Shown: piece by piece, positions 50,563-59,640 of the stretch
Layout of the letters: each line of letters starts with the position of its first letter
How positions within the stretch are numbered: the first letter of the stretch is position 1
Source of the DNA: Dyella_B sp036746095
GTDB lineage: Bacteria > Pseudomonadota > Gammaproteobacteria > Xanthomonadales > Rhodanobacteraceae
Direction: 5' to 3'
Length of the DNA stretch: 64,000 bases
Assembly (NCBI RefSeq): GCF_036746095.1
Contig: NZ_DAIOEU010000022.1
Coordinates: forward strand, 1-64,000
Translations under genes and position numbers: made by a program
Notes under the pieces: generated by a model
Database searches by the model: none
Seen by the model: only the letters and a program-made list of their open reading frames with translations
What the model was told of the DNA's origin: nothing

Positions 50563-51473
50563 ACGCTCCCATCGAGCGCACCGAACCGCGCTTGATACAA
50601 GACGCTGATCCACTCCACGAACACTCGCACGCGCGGCGACAGTTGCCGTCGATACGGATACAAGGCGGACACTTGCAAGCCGGGGCTCGGCCAGTCAGCC
50701 AGCACTTCCACCAATTGCCCGTCGCGCAAGAAACTTTCCACGTGATAGCGCGGCAATTGAATCAGGCCGCAGCTTCGCATCGCGCAGACCACATAGGCTT
50801 CGGCATCGTTGACGGCTATCCAGCCGCCGACGGCGACGCTGCGCGGCTTGCCGTCGACGATCAGGTCCAGCGTGTGGTCGATGCCGCTGTTGGAAAGGAA
50901 TTTCACGAGCTGGTGCGCGGCCAGCTCATCCGGATGATGCGGCGTGCCGACGCGGGCGAGATAGTCGGGGCTGGCGCAAATCAATTGCGGCATGCGCGCC
51001 AATGGGCGCGCCACCAGCGCCGAATCGCGTGGCGTGCCGGAGCGGATTACGCAATCCACGCCTTCGCGCACCAGGTCGACCAGGCGGTCACCGCAGCTGA
51101 TCACCATGTCGATGCCGGGATAGCGGCGGCGGAAGTCGTCGATGTGCGGCAGCACGATGTGCATGGCGTGCGTGCCGGACATATCCACACGCAAGCTGCC
51201 GCGCGGATTGGCGGCGACGTGGCGCAGGGCGGATTCGGCATCGTCCAGTTCGCTGAGGATGTGCACGCAGCGCTCGTAGAACGCCTGCCCGTCCAGGGTG
51301 GCGCGCACCTGGCGCGTGGTTCGCTCGAGCAGCCGCACGCCCAGCCGCGTTTCCAGCTCCTTGATGGCGTAGGTCGCGGTGGCGCGGGGAATGTCGAGCA
51401 TGTCCGCCGCCCGGCTGAAGCTGCCGGCTTCCACGATGCGGGTGAACAGCTGCAGGGTTTGGAGGCGATCCAC
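50559..51473 (-). CDS. LysR family transcriptional regulator
   Basis: A protein of 304 residues with an N-terminal winged HTH (LQTLQLFTRIVEAGSFSRAA; IPRATATYAIKELETRLGVR) and a C-terminal effector domain (HIDDFRRRYPGIDMVISCGD; LSPRVRVFVEWISVL). It is divergent from the SDR-SDR-tautomerase operon that begins at 51588; the 114-base gap is where the shared promoter should be. It is probably the operon's activator or repressor. Confidence 0.95.
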   Translation of the reverse strand: MDRLQTLQLFTRIVEAGSFSRAADMLDIPRATATYAIKELETRLGVRLLERTTRQVRATLDGQAFYERCVHILSELDDAESALRHVAANPRGSLRVDMSGTHAMHIVLPHIDDFRRRYPGIDMVISCGDRLVDLVREGVDCVIRSGTPRDSALVARPLARMPQLICASPDYLARVGTPHHPDELAAHQLVKFLSNSGIDHTLDLIVDGKPRSVAVGGWIAVNDAEAYVVCAMRSCGLIQLPRYHVESFLRDGQLVEVLADWPSPGLQVSALYPYRRQLSPRVRVFVEWISVLYQARFGALDGSV

Positions 51474-51587
51474 GGAGGGATTATTGAGCCTGGTTGAATT
51501 TGGTTATCAGGCTAGCAGGATTTATCCCAACAGCGCGAACGACCAGACTGGCTCCCGTCCAACCAGCCCCCTCACAGGAGCCCTCCC

Positions 51588-52343
51588 ATGAGCCAGAACC
51601 TATCCAGTCGAATCCAACTGAAAACGGCCATCGTCACCGGTGGCTCCCGCGGCATCGGCCAGGCCATTGCCATGCGCCTTGCCAAGGATGGCTTCGCCGT
51701 CGTCGTCAACTACGCCGGCAATGCCGCCAAGGCAGAGGAAACCGTTGCCGCGATCGAAGCCGCTGGCGGCAACGCGGTGGCCGTGCGGGGCGATGTCGGC
51801 AACCCGGCGGACGTCGCCCGCTTGTTCGCTGCCGCAAGGGAAACCTTCGGCGGCATCGACGTTGTGGTCAACAGCGCCGGCATCATGCCGCTGGCGCCGA
51901 TCGCCGAAAGCAGCCTGGACGCCTTCGACAAGACCATCGCCACCAATCTGCGCGGCGCCTTCCTGGTGATGGCGCAGGCGGCGCAACAGCTGGGCAAGGG
52001 CGGCCGCATCATCGCGCTTTCCAGCAGCGTGCTGGCCAAGGCCTTTCCGGCGTATGGCGCTTACATCGCCAGCAAGGCCGGCGTGGAAGGCCTGGTGCAC
52101 GTGCTTGCCAATGAATTGCGCGGCCGCGACATCACGGTGAACGCGGTCGCCCCCGGTCCCGTCGCCACCGAGTTGTTCTTCACCGGCAAGTCGGATGAGC
52201 AGGTAGCGCAGATCGCCAAGCTCGCGCCGCTGGAACGCCTCGGCACGCCGGAAGAAATTGCCGCCGCCGTGTCTTTCCTCGCCGGTCCGGACGGTTCCTG
52301 GGTGAATGCCCAGGTGCTTCGCGTCAATGGCGGTTTCGCCTGA
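51588..52343 (+). CDS. Short-chain dehydrogenase/reductase (FabG-like)
   Basis: A protein of 251 residues with the classical SDR set: TAIVTGGSRGIGQAIAMRLA (TGxxxGxG), VVVNSAGIMPLAP (NAG-like), the catalytic Ser in IIALSSSVLA, YGAYIASKAGVEGLVHVLA (YxxxK) and NAVAPGPVATELFF. NADPH preference is suggested by the Tyr-Ala rather than Asp after beta-2. It is the first gene of an operon divergent from LysR. Confidence 0.95.
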   Translation: MSQNLSSRIQLKTAIVTGGSRGIGQAIAMRLAKDGFAVVVNYAGNAAKAEETVAAIEAAGGNAVAVRGDVGNPADVARLFAAARETFGGIDVVVNSAGIMPLAPIAESSLDAFDKTIATNLRGAFLVMAQAAQQLGKGGRIIALSSSVLAKAFPAYGAYIASKAGVEGLVHVLANELRGRDITVNAVAPGPVATELFFTGKSDEQVAQIAKLAPLERLGTPEEIAAAVSFLAGPDGSWVNAQVLRVNGGFA

Positions 52344-52359
52344 GCCCTTGGAGAAAATC

Positions 52360-53265
52360 ATGAACCAGCAACAAGTCATCCTGATCACCGGTGCATCCAG
52401 CGGCTTCGGCGCGATGAGCGCACGCGCGCTGGCCGATGCCGGACACATCGTGTACGCCAGCATGCGCGACACCGCCGGGCGCAATGCACCGCAGGTCGAA
52501 GCGGTCAAGGCGTATGCCACTGCCAACAAAGTGCAGCTGCGTGCTATCGAACTGGACGTGCAATCCCAGGCATCCGCCGATGCCGCTGTGGCGCAAGTGC
52601 TCGCCGAACAGGGCCGCCTGGACATCGTGATGCACAACGCCGGCCACATGGTATTCGGCGCTGCCGAAGCCTTTACGCCGGAACAATACGCGCAGCTCTA
52701 CGACGTCAACGTACTCGGCACCCAGCGCGTGAACCGTGCAGCCTTGCCACAGTTACGCAAACAACGACACGGCATGCTGCTGTGGATCGGCAGCAGCAGC
52801 CATCGTGGCGGCACGCCACCGTTCCTGGCGCCCTACTTTGCCGCGAAAGCCGCGATGGACGCCGTGGCCGTGAGCTATGCCAGCGAACTGGCGCGCTGGG
52901 GCATCGAGACCACCATCGTCGTACCCGGCGCCTTCACCAAGGGCACCAATCATTTCCTGCATTCGGCCACGCCGGCCGACAAGGAACGCCAAGCGGCCTA
53001 CGAACAAGGCACCACGCAAGGGCTGGCCGAGGAAGCGCTGAAAAACCTGGCCGCCTGCGAACCGCCGGATGCCGACCCCGCCAGCGTCGCCCGTGCCGTG
53101 GTCGAGGTGGTGAATGCACCGTACGGCCATCGTCCGTTCCGCGTGCACGTCGATCCTGCCGACGACGGTTGCGAGGTAGTCAACGTAGTGGCCGACCGCA
53201 TCCGCGCGGAGTTCCTGCGCCGCATCCAGCTGGGCGACTTGTTGTCGCCGCGCATTCAAGCTTGA
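52360..53265 (+). CDS. Short-chain dehydrogenase/reductase
   Basis: A protein of 301 residues. It has QQVILITGASSGFGAMSARA (TGxxxGxG), DIVMHNAGHMVFGAAEAFTP (NAG), MLLWIGSSSHRGGTPPFLAP (Ser) and YFAAKAAMDAVAVSYASELA, with the catalytic Tyr and YxxxK pattern as YFAAK. It is longer than FabG-like SDRs, with a C-terminal extension of about 50 residues. GGAG precedes the ATG. It is 16 bases after the first SDR and 11 before the tautomerase. Confidence 0.92.
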   Translation: MNQQQVILITGASSGFGAMSARALADAGHIVYASMRDTAGRNAPQVEAVKAYATANKVQLRAIELDVQSQASADAAVAQVLAEQGRLDIVMHNAGHMVFGAAEAFTPEQYAQLYDVNVLGTQRVNRAALPQLRKQRHGMLLWIGSSSHRGGTPPFLAPYFAAKAAMDAVAVSYASELARWGIETTIVVPGAFTKGTNHFLHSATPADKERQAAYEQGTTQGLAEEALKNLAACEPPDADPASVARAVVEVVNAPYGHRPFRVHVDPADDGCEVVNVVADRIRAEFLRRIQLGDLLSPRIQA

Positions 53266-53276
53266 GGAGCAGCACC

Positions 53277-53495
53277 ATGCCGTTTGCCAACTACAAATTT
53301 CCCGAGGGTATTCTCGATGCCGCGCGCAAGGAAGAGATCATCCATCGCACTACTGCCATGTTTGTCGAGTATTTCGGCGAGGCTGTAAGGCCGTATTCGA
53401 TGGTGTTGGTGGAGGAAGTCAACGATGGCGGCTGGGGTCGGGCGGATGAGACGCTGACGTTGGCGAAGATGGGAGTGGGGCCGAAGGAGAAATAG
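53277..53495 (+). CDS. Tautomerase family protein (4-oxalocrotonate tautomerase-like)
   Basis: A protein of 72 residues starting Met-Pro-Phe-Ala-Asn. The Pro at position 2 becomes the catalytic N-terminal base, as in 4-OT. GAGGAG lies 6 bases upstream. The sequence VRPYSMVLVEEVNDGGWGRA fits the strand around the active-site residues. With the two SDRs it may act on a carbonyl or enol substrate (inference). Confidence 0.88.
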   Translation: MPFANYKFPEGILDAARKEEIIHRTTAMFVEYFGEAVRPYSMVLVEEVNDGGWGRADETLTLAKMGVGPKEK

Positions 53496-53543
53496 TTGTA
53501 GTGCGCCGTTGGGCAAGCTTGCGGCAGCGCTTGAGCCTGCCTA

Positions 53544-53573
53544 GTCGTCATTCCGGCGGAGGCCGGAATGACG
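53544..53573. repeat. CCGGAATGAC hairpin
   Basis: GTCATTCCGG and CCGGAATGAC are perfect inverted copies with a short GC loop, 49 bases after the tautomerase stop. Partial copies lie near 15694 and 58757. Confidence 0.7.
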
Positions 53574-53647
53574 ATTCGCTTCGAAATAGGCTCGATGTAA
53601 CCCCTAAATTTTCTTAGCAAAAAAACGTGGGGATACCTCGGCCCCAA

Positions 53648-53674
53648 CCCTCCCCTACTACACGTAGGGGAGGG
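53648..53674. repeat. REP-like hairpin (CCCTCCCC...)
   Basis: CCCTCCCCTAC (53648-53658) pairs perfectly with GTAGGGGAGGG (53664-53674), between the convergent tautomerase and SPFH genes. A terminator for both is likely. Confidence 0.75.
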
Positions 53675-53713
53675 AGCTGTTGCGATACGAATCGATACTA
53701 CCTTCGACGAACA

Positions 53714-55717
53714 TCACTCATGCTTCGGCTGCTCATTGATCCAGCTCTGCCAATTCTCCGCATTATCCGCATCAAGCTTCTCCGCCATGAACGCATTCGC
53801 CAACTGGGCAAGCGTCGATAGCGCATTGCCGCCATCCGTACCCAGCGCAATCTTCGGCACGATCGCAATCTGGCCTTCGCGCAATGCATCGGCAAACTGC
53901 TTGCCGAGATCGTTGATCAATTGCATGCGCGCGCCTTCGCCGGTCAACGCTTCGGCCTTGGCGCGGATGGCGCTGGCTTCGGCCTTGCCCACCGCTTCCG
54001 TGGCGGCAGCTTGGCCTTCGCCGACCGCGATCTGGCGTTTGCGCTCGGCATCGGCATTGATGTTGATCACCTGCGCCTCCTTGGTCGCGGCCGCAATCGC
54101 GGCATCGCCTTCGTTGGTCTTGATCTTCACGTTGATCTCGGACTTGGTCAGTTCGGCCTGGATCTGGTTTCTCGCCTGCGCCTCGCGCAAGCTGCGCTCC
54201 TTGATGGCAGCCTGTTGTTGCTGGTCGAAGGTTTCCATCTGTTCCTTCGCCACCTGGCGATCACGCAACTGGTTGAGGATGGTGTCGATGCGCTGGCCGG
54301 ACGTCGCATCCGGGCTGCCGTGCGGCGTGCCGATCAGCACTTCCTGCAGGTCGAGGTTGTAGGCGGCGAAACGTTCCTGCATGTCGGTGCCGGCTCTTTC
54401 CTGGATGGCTGAGCGCTCCTGCAACAGTTCGATCAAGGTCTTGGTCTGGCCGATGTTCTTGAAGTAGGCGGACACCATCGGATCGAGCGTCTGGTCGACC
54501 AGGCGCTTGATGTCACCGAAGCGCTGCACTACCAGCGGCGCCTTGCGGTAGTCGATATGCACCACTACCGACAACGGCATCAGCGGTTCGAACGCGTCCT
54601 TGGTGATCAGCGCAACCTCGGTGAGGTTTTCATCGTATTTGTGCGCATGGGTGACTTCCTGCGACCACTTGAGGATGAAGTTGGTGGTTGGCACCAGCTG
54701 GATCTTGCCCGCAAACGTATTGAACGCGTACTTGCCCGGCAACAGCGGTTCCTTCCATACGCCACGACAACCGGTGTCGACCAGCTCGCCATGCGAATAG
54801 CCATCGCCGGAACGATCCGTGCCCGCCTGGCCGAAGTACGAGACCACGACGCCCACGCTGCCCACGGGCACGGTGGTCTTGCGGATGAACTCCACCGTGG
54901 CGAACAGGCGATTGAGGTAATACGTGCCCTCCACCAGCACCTGGTGCTGGCGACCGCGGCGGCCGCCAGCGCGCAGGAACGCGTTGATGTTCTGGAAGTT
55001 GTTGTGGAAGGTGGCCTTGTTGGCAGGGTCTTCGCCCACACGCGGCGCCACGATTTCATCCGGCGGCAGCACCGGGCCGTCGTGGATGGTGACGACGCCG
55101 AGCACGTCGCGCGGATCGTCATCCGGCCGATCGGTGCGATCCGTGCTCGACGCCAGTCCGCCGATCACCACCGGCGTGAAGCCATTGCGCTCGCGCAGCA
55201 CTTGGCCCATGTGGTCGACGGTGTTCTTTTCTTCATCCGAGAACAGCAGGCCATGCACACGCGATGCGGTGATGATGGCGAACTGCGCGACGTTGATGGC
55301 ATGCGTACCTTCACGCAGGATCATGCGCTGCGGACCTTTCTGGCCTCCGGCCTTCAGGAACGCGGAGGCGTCTTCGATGCCGGTGTCGACGATCGCACCC
55401 AAGGTCTGGCCGTCCACCAGCTCGTGGCCGTCACGCGCAAAGATGTAGCCGAGCTCGCCTTGCGGAATCGTCACCAGATCAACCTTGTGCACGCGGTACT
55501 GGAACGGAAAGAAATAGTGCAGGCCGCCGCGCAGCACGTGCGGCTGGAAGCCCACTTCGCCGTTCAAGGCGATCAGGCCACGCGTGAGCGATGGCGCGCC
55601 CCATAGCCGCTCGACGATACCGACGCGGTCGTTGGGAATGTAGACGAATACGTTGGAGATGAAGATCAATGCCACGATTACTACGACAGCTATTGCAATT
55701 GCGATAAGCACAGTCAT
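53714..55717 (-). CDS. SPFH/band 7 (flotillin-like) membrane protein
   Basis: A protein of 667 residues. There is one N-terminal membrane helix (MTVLIAIAIAVVVIVALIFI), then a split SPFH domain (NVFVYIPNDRVGIVERLWGA; PVGSVGVVVSYFGQAGTDRS; ALITKDAFEPLMPLSVVVHI). A long Gln/Glu/Ala/Lys helical region (QQQQAAIKERSLREAQARNQ; TKEAQVININADAERKRQIA; ATEAVGKAEASAIRAKAEAL) forms the coiled coil of flotillins. It scaffolds membrane microdomains. The length exceeds usual flotillins (about 500), because the SPFH domain is interrupted by inserts. The ATG at 55717 is preceded by AAGGA; a longer frame starts at 55777. Confidence 0.9.
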   Translation of the reverse strand: MTVLIAIAIAVVVIVALIFISNVFVYIPNDRVGIVERLWGAPSLTRGLIALNGEVGFQPHVLRGGLHYFFPFQYRVHKVDLVTIPQGELGYIFARDGHELVDGQTLGAIVDTGIEDASAFLKAGGQKGPQRMILREGTHAINVAQFAIITASRVHGLLFSDEEKNTVDHMGQVLRERNGFTPVVIGGLASSTDRTDRPDDDPRDVLGVVTIHDGPVLPPDEIVAPRVGEDPANKATFHNNFQNINAFLRAGGRRGRQHQVLVEGTYYLNRLFATVEFIRKTTVPVGSVGVVVSYFGQAGTDRSGDGYSHGELVDTGCRGVWKEPLLPGKYAFNTFAGKIQLVPTTNFILKWSQEVTHAHKYDENLTEVALITKDAFEPLMPLSVVVHIDYRKAPLVVQRFGDIKRLVDQTLDPMVSAYFKNIGQTKTLIELLQERSAIQERAGTDMQERFAAYNLDLQEVLIGTPHGSPDATSGQRIDTILNQLRDRQVAKEQMETFDQQQQAAIKERSLREAQARNQIQAELTKSEINVKIKTNEGDAAIAAATKEAQVININADAERKRQIAVGEGQAAATEAVGKAEASAIRAKAEALTGEGARMQLINDLGKQFADALREGQIAIVPKIALGTDGGNALSTLAQLANAFMAEKLDADNAENWQSWINEQPKHE

Positions 55718-56238
55718 TGCTGTTTGTCCTTGATGAAAAGAACCTGACATGTCGTCAGGGCCGGTTTTGGAGTGCAAAGGGCCGCAGCCCGGGATCGTGC
55801 GCGGGCTGGTATGGATGACGTTGTTGCTACGCGACTAGGACTGTCGTCGTCGATCAGCCAAGCGCGGTCCGCCCGGCGGTGGCCAAGTCGCTATGAAAGA
55901 CGCATGGAATGGAATGAACATGGCGATGACCATGAGCGAACGCACGCTCTCAGTCGTACATGCTTCTCGTGGAAGGAGTGGAAGTTTGCCCCTGAAGAAC
56001 AGGACGCTAGGGCCTGTTGGTCTTTCGCGATGCGCCCGGATGGGAAGGACACTGAAAGATGCGGATCATGTCGGCCAGTCGGTTGACCTTGAATGGCGCG
56101 CATTCTACGCCGGTTTTTTGTACGCGAGGGTGACGTTATAACGTCGTCGTCATTCGGCCGCGGATGCGCAGGCTGGGATGGCGATCCGAGCTTCTGGTTG
56201 AGGTTTGTCGATGCTTGTATTCCATCCCGCCTACGGGA
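55718..56238. other. Intergenic region, no gene recognised
   Basis: Between the SPFH and dipeptidase genes, both minus-strand, 521 bases contain only weak frames on both strands with poor starts. GTTATAACG around 56135 is AT-rich and could be part of a promoter for the SPFH gene only if the transcript is long. A fragment of the GGCTGGGAT repeat is near 56170. Confidence 0.4.
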
Positions 56239-57045
56239 TCATCGGGAAATGTGTCGTACCGGAAAATCAAAATACGTATCCGGATAAGGCTCGTCCTTCA
56301 ACGTGAAATGCCACCATTCCGTTTCCAGCGGCATAAAGCCCGCAGCCATCATCAAGGTCTGCAGCAACAATCGATTCGCTTTCGCCTGCGGCGAAATCGC
56401 TTGATAGGAAGGATGCGACACGGGGCTGAAGCAATCGAAGCCGGTGCCGAAATCCAGGCTGTTGTCGGGCGCGCGCTGCTGTTTCGGCGCTACGCAATCC
56501 ACCAGCGGCATGTCGGCTGCAACCTGCGGAATGTTGCTATCGATCGGCACAATCGTGAGATCGATGGTGCTGCCACGGCTATGGCCGGAATGTGCCGCGA
56601 TGTAGCCTTCCTCGAATAAGCGATTCTTGGGAACGGCGGCATAGAACTCCGCCTGCATTTGTGTCGCCTTCAGATCCGCCGCCCAATTTGCGAAATCATC
56701 CACCGCACGCTGCGGACGGTAACAATCGTATGCCTTCAGCGTGAGACCCATCGGCAGCAGCTTGGCTTCGACGCTTTTGAGTGCGGCAACGGCGGGTTTG
56801 GTCAGCAGGCAGGCGGGACCTTCGTAGCCGTGAACCCTGCGCCCGACAAAATTGTGGCTGGATGCATAGCGCATATCGAACTGCATCTGCCGAATCGCCT
56901 TGCCGACGTCCACGAAGTCGGCTGGCCGTTGCCGTACAAGCTTGAAGGATTGGCCGGCGGCGATCGGTGTGCAGGCCATGCACAGCATCGCGCCGGTCAG
57001 AACCATCACGTGCCTGGCCATCGTCGTGCTCATCTGAAATGCCAT
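56239..57045 (-). CDS. D-alanyl-D-alanine dipeptidase (VanX/DdpX family)
   Basis: A protein of 268 residues with a signal or lipoprotein-like peptide (LTGAMLCMACTPIAAGQ). M15-family signatures are clear: YDCYRPQRAVDDF (Arg region), SGHSRGSTIDLTIVP (zinc His and Asp of SxHxxGxxxD), and LETEWWHFTL (catalytic Glu and zinc His in ExxWH). It cleaves D-Ala-D-Ala, allowing reuse in wall recycling. It is periplasmic by signal peptide, unlike cytosolic VanX. Met at 57033 is an alternative start. There is no vanH/vanA neighbour, so it is not a resistance cassette. Confidence 0.92.
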   Translation of the reverse strand: MAFQMSTTMARHVMVLTGAMLCMACTPIAAGQSFKLVRQRPADFVDVGKAIRQMQFDMRYASSHNFVGRRVHGYEGPACLLTKPAVAALKSVEAKLLPMGLTLKAYDCYRPQRAVDDFANWAADLKATQMQAEFYAAVPKNRLFEEGYIAAHSGHSRGSTIDLTIVPIDSNIPQVAADMPLVDCVAPKQQRAPDNSLDFGTGFDCFSPVSHPSYQAISPQAKANRLLLQTLMMAAGFMPLETEWWHFTLKDEPYPDTYFDFPVRHISR

Positions 57046-57085
57046 GGCCTAGTCATAGCACAGCGGCCTGGGCGCGTGACGCCAT

Positions 57086-57109
57086 AGGCTGGGATTTTCA
57101 TCCCAGCCT
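57086..57109. repeat. AGGCTGGGAT hairpin
   Basis: AGGCTGGGAT (57086-57095) pairs perfectly with ATCCCAGCCT (57100-57109) around TTTC. It is a dispersed hairpin also represented near 27908 and 56170. Confidence 0.7.
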
Positions 57110-57181
57110 GGGAAGCTCGGCGCATCATTCGTTCGGCAAACATAGGCCGGAACGTGTTGGCACGCTCCGCCCCACAGCTAT

Positions 57182-57673
57182 TCATTGAGAGGGGAGCGCG
57201 CATGCCCGCACTACGTCTTCCTTGAGCAGATAGATCGACACCGCAAGCAACACGACATCTTTCATCAGGAACGGTACGTTGCCGACCATGGCCGGAAAGC
57301 CGCCGGCGGAAGCGGCCCAGCCGTTCGGCATGAAAGGAATGATCGTGACCGTCATGATGAAGGTGACGACCGATCCTGCCGCACCGAGAATGCCCAGGCG
57401 CTTGTTCCAGAAGCCGGCCAGGATCAGCGCCCCGAAAGTCCATTCCGACACACCCAGGAAGGTGCTCGCGCCGCGGATGCCGAATACCGGATACATCCAC
57501 GAAATCAGCGGGCCGTTGCCGATGAAGGGAATCAGCACCTGTGCCTCGTAGTTGAACCACTTCTGGTAACCGAAGAAGAAAAAGATGATCACCATGGAAG
57601 CGCGCAGCAGGTGGTAATCGAGATCTTTCTTGAGCAGGCCGGAGCTGGCCAGGGCACGAATGAGCGAATTCAT
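57182..57673 (-). CDS. DUF417 (YkgB-like) membrane protein
   Basis: A protein of 163 residues with four membrane segments and the same motifs as the gene at 22062 (YHLLRASMVIIFFFFGYQKW; FGIRGASTFLGVSEWTFGAL; NKRLGILGAAGSVVTFIMTV; AMVGNVPFLMKDVVLLAVSI), but without the 50-residue N-terminal extension. Its start is divergent from the AraC-type regulator at 57799, its likely controller. It is perhaps induced by oxidative or chlorine stress, as with RclC. Confidence 0.92.
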   Translation of the reverse strand: MNSLIRALASSGLLKKDLDYHLLRASMVIIFFFFGYQKWFNYEAQVLIPFIGNGPLISWMYPVFGIRGASTFLGVSEWTFGALILAGFWNKRLGILGAAGSVVTFIMTVTIIPFMPNGWAASAGGFPAMVGNVPFLMKDVVLLAVSIYLLKEDVVRACALPSQ

Positions 57674-57798
57674 GATGAAGGTCCTCGACGATGAGCAAGC
57701 CGTGCTTGCGATGGGAGCACTTTACGCAGGCGGGCCGAGCCGATTAATGTTGCGAAAGCTCAAATACATGCCCATTCGTCTCAAAAAGGGGAACCATC

Positions 57799-58734
57799 AT
57801 GTCCGCACCGCTGGATTGGCTGAGCCGCCTGCTCGAGATCACGCCCGTGCGCGGGCAGCTCGATCTGCGCTGCATGTATGGCGCGCCGTGGCGCATCGAC
57901 CAGAGCGAGTCGGCACCGGGTGAAATTCCGTATCACGCGGTGCTGGGCGGAAGCGCCATGCTGGAAGATCCTGCAGGCGGTAAACCCCGGCCATTGAAGG
58001 CGGGAGACATCGTGTTGCTCGCCGACGGCGATGCTCACACCTTGCACGACGGCGGCGGCAAGCGCGCCAGGCCGGCGCGCGAGCGTGCCGTCGCCAACCT
58101 GGTATGGAGCGAAAACAGCGGCACTGGCGCACGGCTGGACATGCTGTGCGGACGCTTCGTGCTTGATCCCGCCCATGCACGGCTGCTGCGCGGTTACCTG
58201 CCCGCGCGCCTGATTGCGCATTCGGCGCACTCGGAAAGCGCGACGGACACCGGTTTGCATCTGTCCAACCTGCTTGCGCTGATGCGCGTTGAAACCAGCG
58301 GCGACAGCCTTGGCGGACGCGCCATGCTCAATGCGCTGTCGACGGCGCTGTTCGCCTTGACCTTGCGGTTTGCCAGCGAAGCGCAGGAGGCGCCGGAGGG
58401 ATTGCTCGCATTGGCGGGTTATCCGCGTTTGGCACCGGCGCTGGAAGCGCTGTTCCACAACCCAGGGCATGCGTGGACGCTGCCTGCGCTGGCGCAGTTG
58501 TGCAACATGTCGCGCGCGACGTTTGTGCGTTTGTTCCAGGAAAAGCTGGGGCGTTCGGCCAGCGATCTGCTGACGGACGTGCGCATGACGATGGCGGCGA
58601 ACGAGTTGCGCACGTCATCGGCATCCACGGGCGCGATCGCGGAGCTGGTGGGGTATCAGTCGGAGGCAGCGTTTCAACGGGCGTTCAAGCTGCATATGGG
58701 GATGACACCGGCGAGCTGGCGGCGTGGTGCGTAG
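57799..58734 (+). CDS. AraC family regulator with cupin_6-like sensor
   Basis: A protein of 311 residues. Residues 1-180 form a cupin-type sensor (PLDWLSRLLEITPVRGQLDL; AGDIVLLADGDAHTLHDGGG); residues 205-311 contain two HTH motifs (WTLPALAQLCNMSRATFVRL; STGAIAELVGYQSEAAFQRA). This domain order is that of RclR-like regulators, which control the DUF417/RclC genes. Divergence from a DUF417 gene therefore agrees. It probably senses reactive chlorine or electrophiles through Cys residues (GRFVLDPAHARL is preceded by LCG). Confidence 0.9.
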   Translation: MSAPLDWLSRLLEITPVRGQLDLRCMYGAPWRIDQSESAPGEIPYHAVLGGSAMLEDPAGGKPRPLKAGDIVLLADGDAHTLHDGGGKRARPARERAVANLVWSENSGTGARLDMLCGRFVLDPAHARLLRGYLPARLIAHSAHSESATDTGLHLSNLLALMRVETSGDSLGGRAMLNALSTALFALTLRFASEAQEAPEGLLALAGYPRLAPALEALFHNPGHAWTLPALAQLCNMSRATFVRLFQEKLGRSASDLLTDVRMTMAANELRTSSASTGAIAELVGYQSEAAFQRAFKLHMGMTPASWRRGA

Positions 58735-58823
58735 GCTGGATGCGCGTGGTGGTCACTCAAGCGAAGGCCGGAATGACGATGAGGGTCAACAAGCATTGTC
58801 GCTAGATGCACCCCTCGCTCCAG

Positions 58824-58845
58824 CCCTCTCCCCGAAGGGAGAGGG
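58824..58845. repeat. REP-like hairpin (CCCTCTCC...)
   Basis: CCCTCTCCC (58824-58832) pairs perfectly with GGGAGAGGG (58837-58845) around CGAA, between the convergent AraC and AhpD-like genes. Confidence 0.75.
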
Positions 58846-58856
58846 AGCAGGTCCCT

Positions 58857-59399
58857 TTACAGCCGCTCAACCGCCGGAAAATCCAGCGTCGTGTCATTGA
58901 TGCGGTTGAACACGTTGGTAAACGTGATCGCCGCAATCGCCAGGCTGATCTCCACCAGTTGCGCATCCGTATAGCCCACCTGCTGGATCGTAGCGAAATC
59001 CGCGTCGCTGACCGTGCCGCTGCCTTTCACCAGCTTGAGCACGAATTGCAGCAGCGCGTCGCGGCGGGCGTCGCCGGTGCTTTCGCCCTTGCGGATCTGC
59101 TTGAGCGCCTCGGGCTTCAGGCCGGCCATCTTGCCCAGCAGGCTATGGGCGGCCTCACAGTAGTCACAGCCAGCGGCGGCGCTGACAGCCAGCTTGATGG
59201 TTTCTATGTCCTGCCTGGCGAGGGTGCCCGCCGCCAGCACGGCATCGGCTTGCAGCATCGCCTTCAGGGCGGCGGAATTGAGGGCGCCGATGGCGGCATA
59301 GGTATTGGGTACGCTGCCGGCGGCCTTCTTGATTTGCGCAAAAATCTCGGCGGTAGAGCCGGTGGCAGTGTCGGCGGCGGGGGTGTTGATGCGAGACAT
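58857..59399 (-). CDS. AhpD-like carboxymuconolactone decarboxylase family protein
   Basis: A protein of 180 residues with the AhpD fold. CDYCEAAHSLLGKMAGL contains the redox CxxC with the following His, as in peroxidase-type members. Other family features are KKAAGSVPNTYAAIGALNSA and FTNVFNRINDTTLDFPAVE. It is probably an alkylhydroperoxidase or redox protein. The start at 59399 has GGAG upstream. Two REP-like and IS-like repeats flank it. Confidence 0.88.
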   Translation of the reverse strand: MSRINTPAADTATGSTAEIFAQIKKAAGSVPNTYAAIGALNSAALKAMLQADAVLAAGTLARQDIETIKLAVSAAAGCDYCEAAHSLLGKMAGLKPEALKQIRKGESTGDARRDALLQFVLKLVKGSGTVSDADFATIQQVGYTDAQLVEISLAIAAITFTNVFNRINDTTLDFPAVERL

Positions 59400-59436
59400 G
59401 GTCGTGACTCCGAATGTGGTTGCGACGGTGGTTACT

Positions 59437-59640
59437 TTAGGGAACAAGCCTCAGGCGCTTAATGCCTCGTTTTCTCAGAAACATGCTCGTTCGTCTCAAG
59501 CTCGCCTTAGTGCCATTGGCCTTAGGGGTACCGAACAGCGCGCGGCGATGGCGCTGACTTGCTACTTCGGTTACGCCTGCCGTGAAGTCAGCCAGGTTCA
59601 TGGGCTGTCGGTACGGTGAAAACGCGCACGTCCAGGCCAA
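59437..59640 (-). pseudogene. Probable IS4-like transposase C-terminal remnant
   Basis: A minus-strand frame reads RQPMNLADFTAGVTEVASQR, then HRRALFGTPKANGTKAS, where TTAGTGCCATTGGC (59507-59520) encodes the last NGTK. The same 14 bases occur at 34331, in an IS-end-like repeat. In many transposases the terminal repeat overlaps the last codons in this way. The family is not certain; the rest of the element is missing. Confidence 0.35.

Noticed and set aside
56239..57045. A vancomycin-resistance role for the VanX-like dipeptidase
   Set aside because: No vanH/vanA ligase or sensor is adjacent and the protein is exported, which fits wall-peptide recycling.
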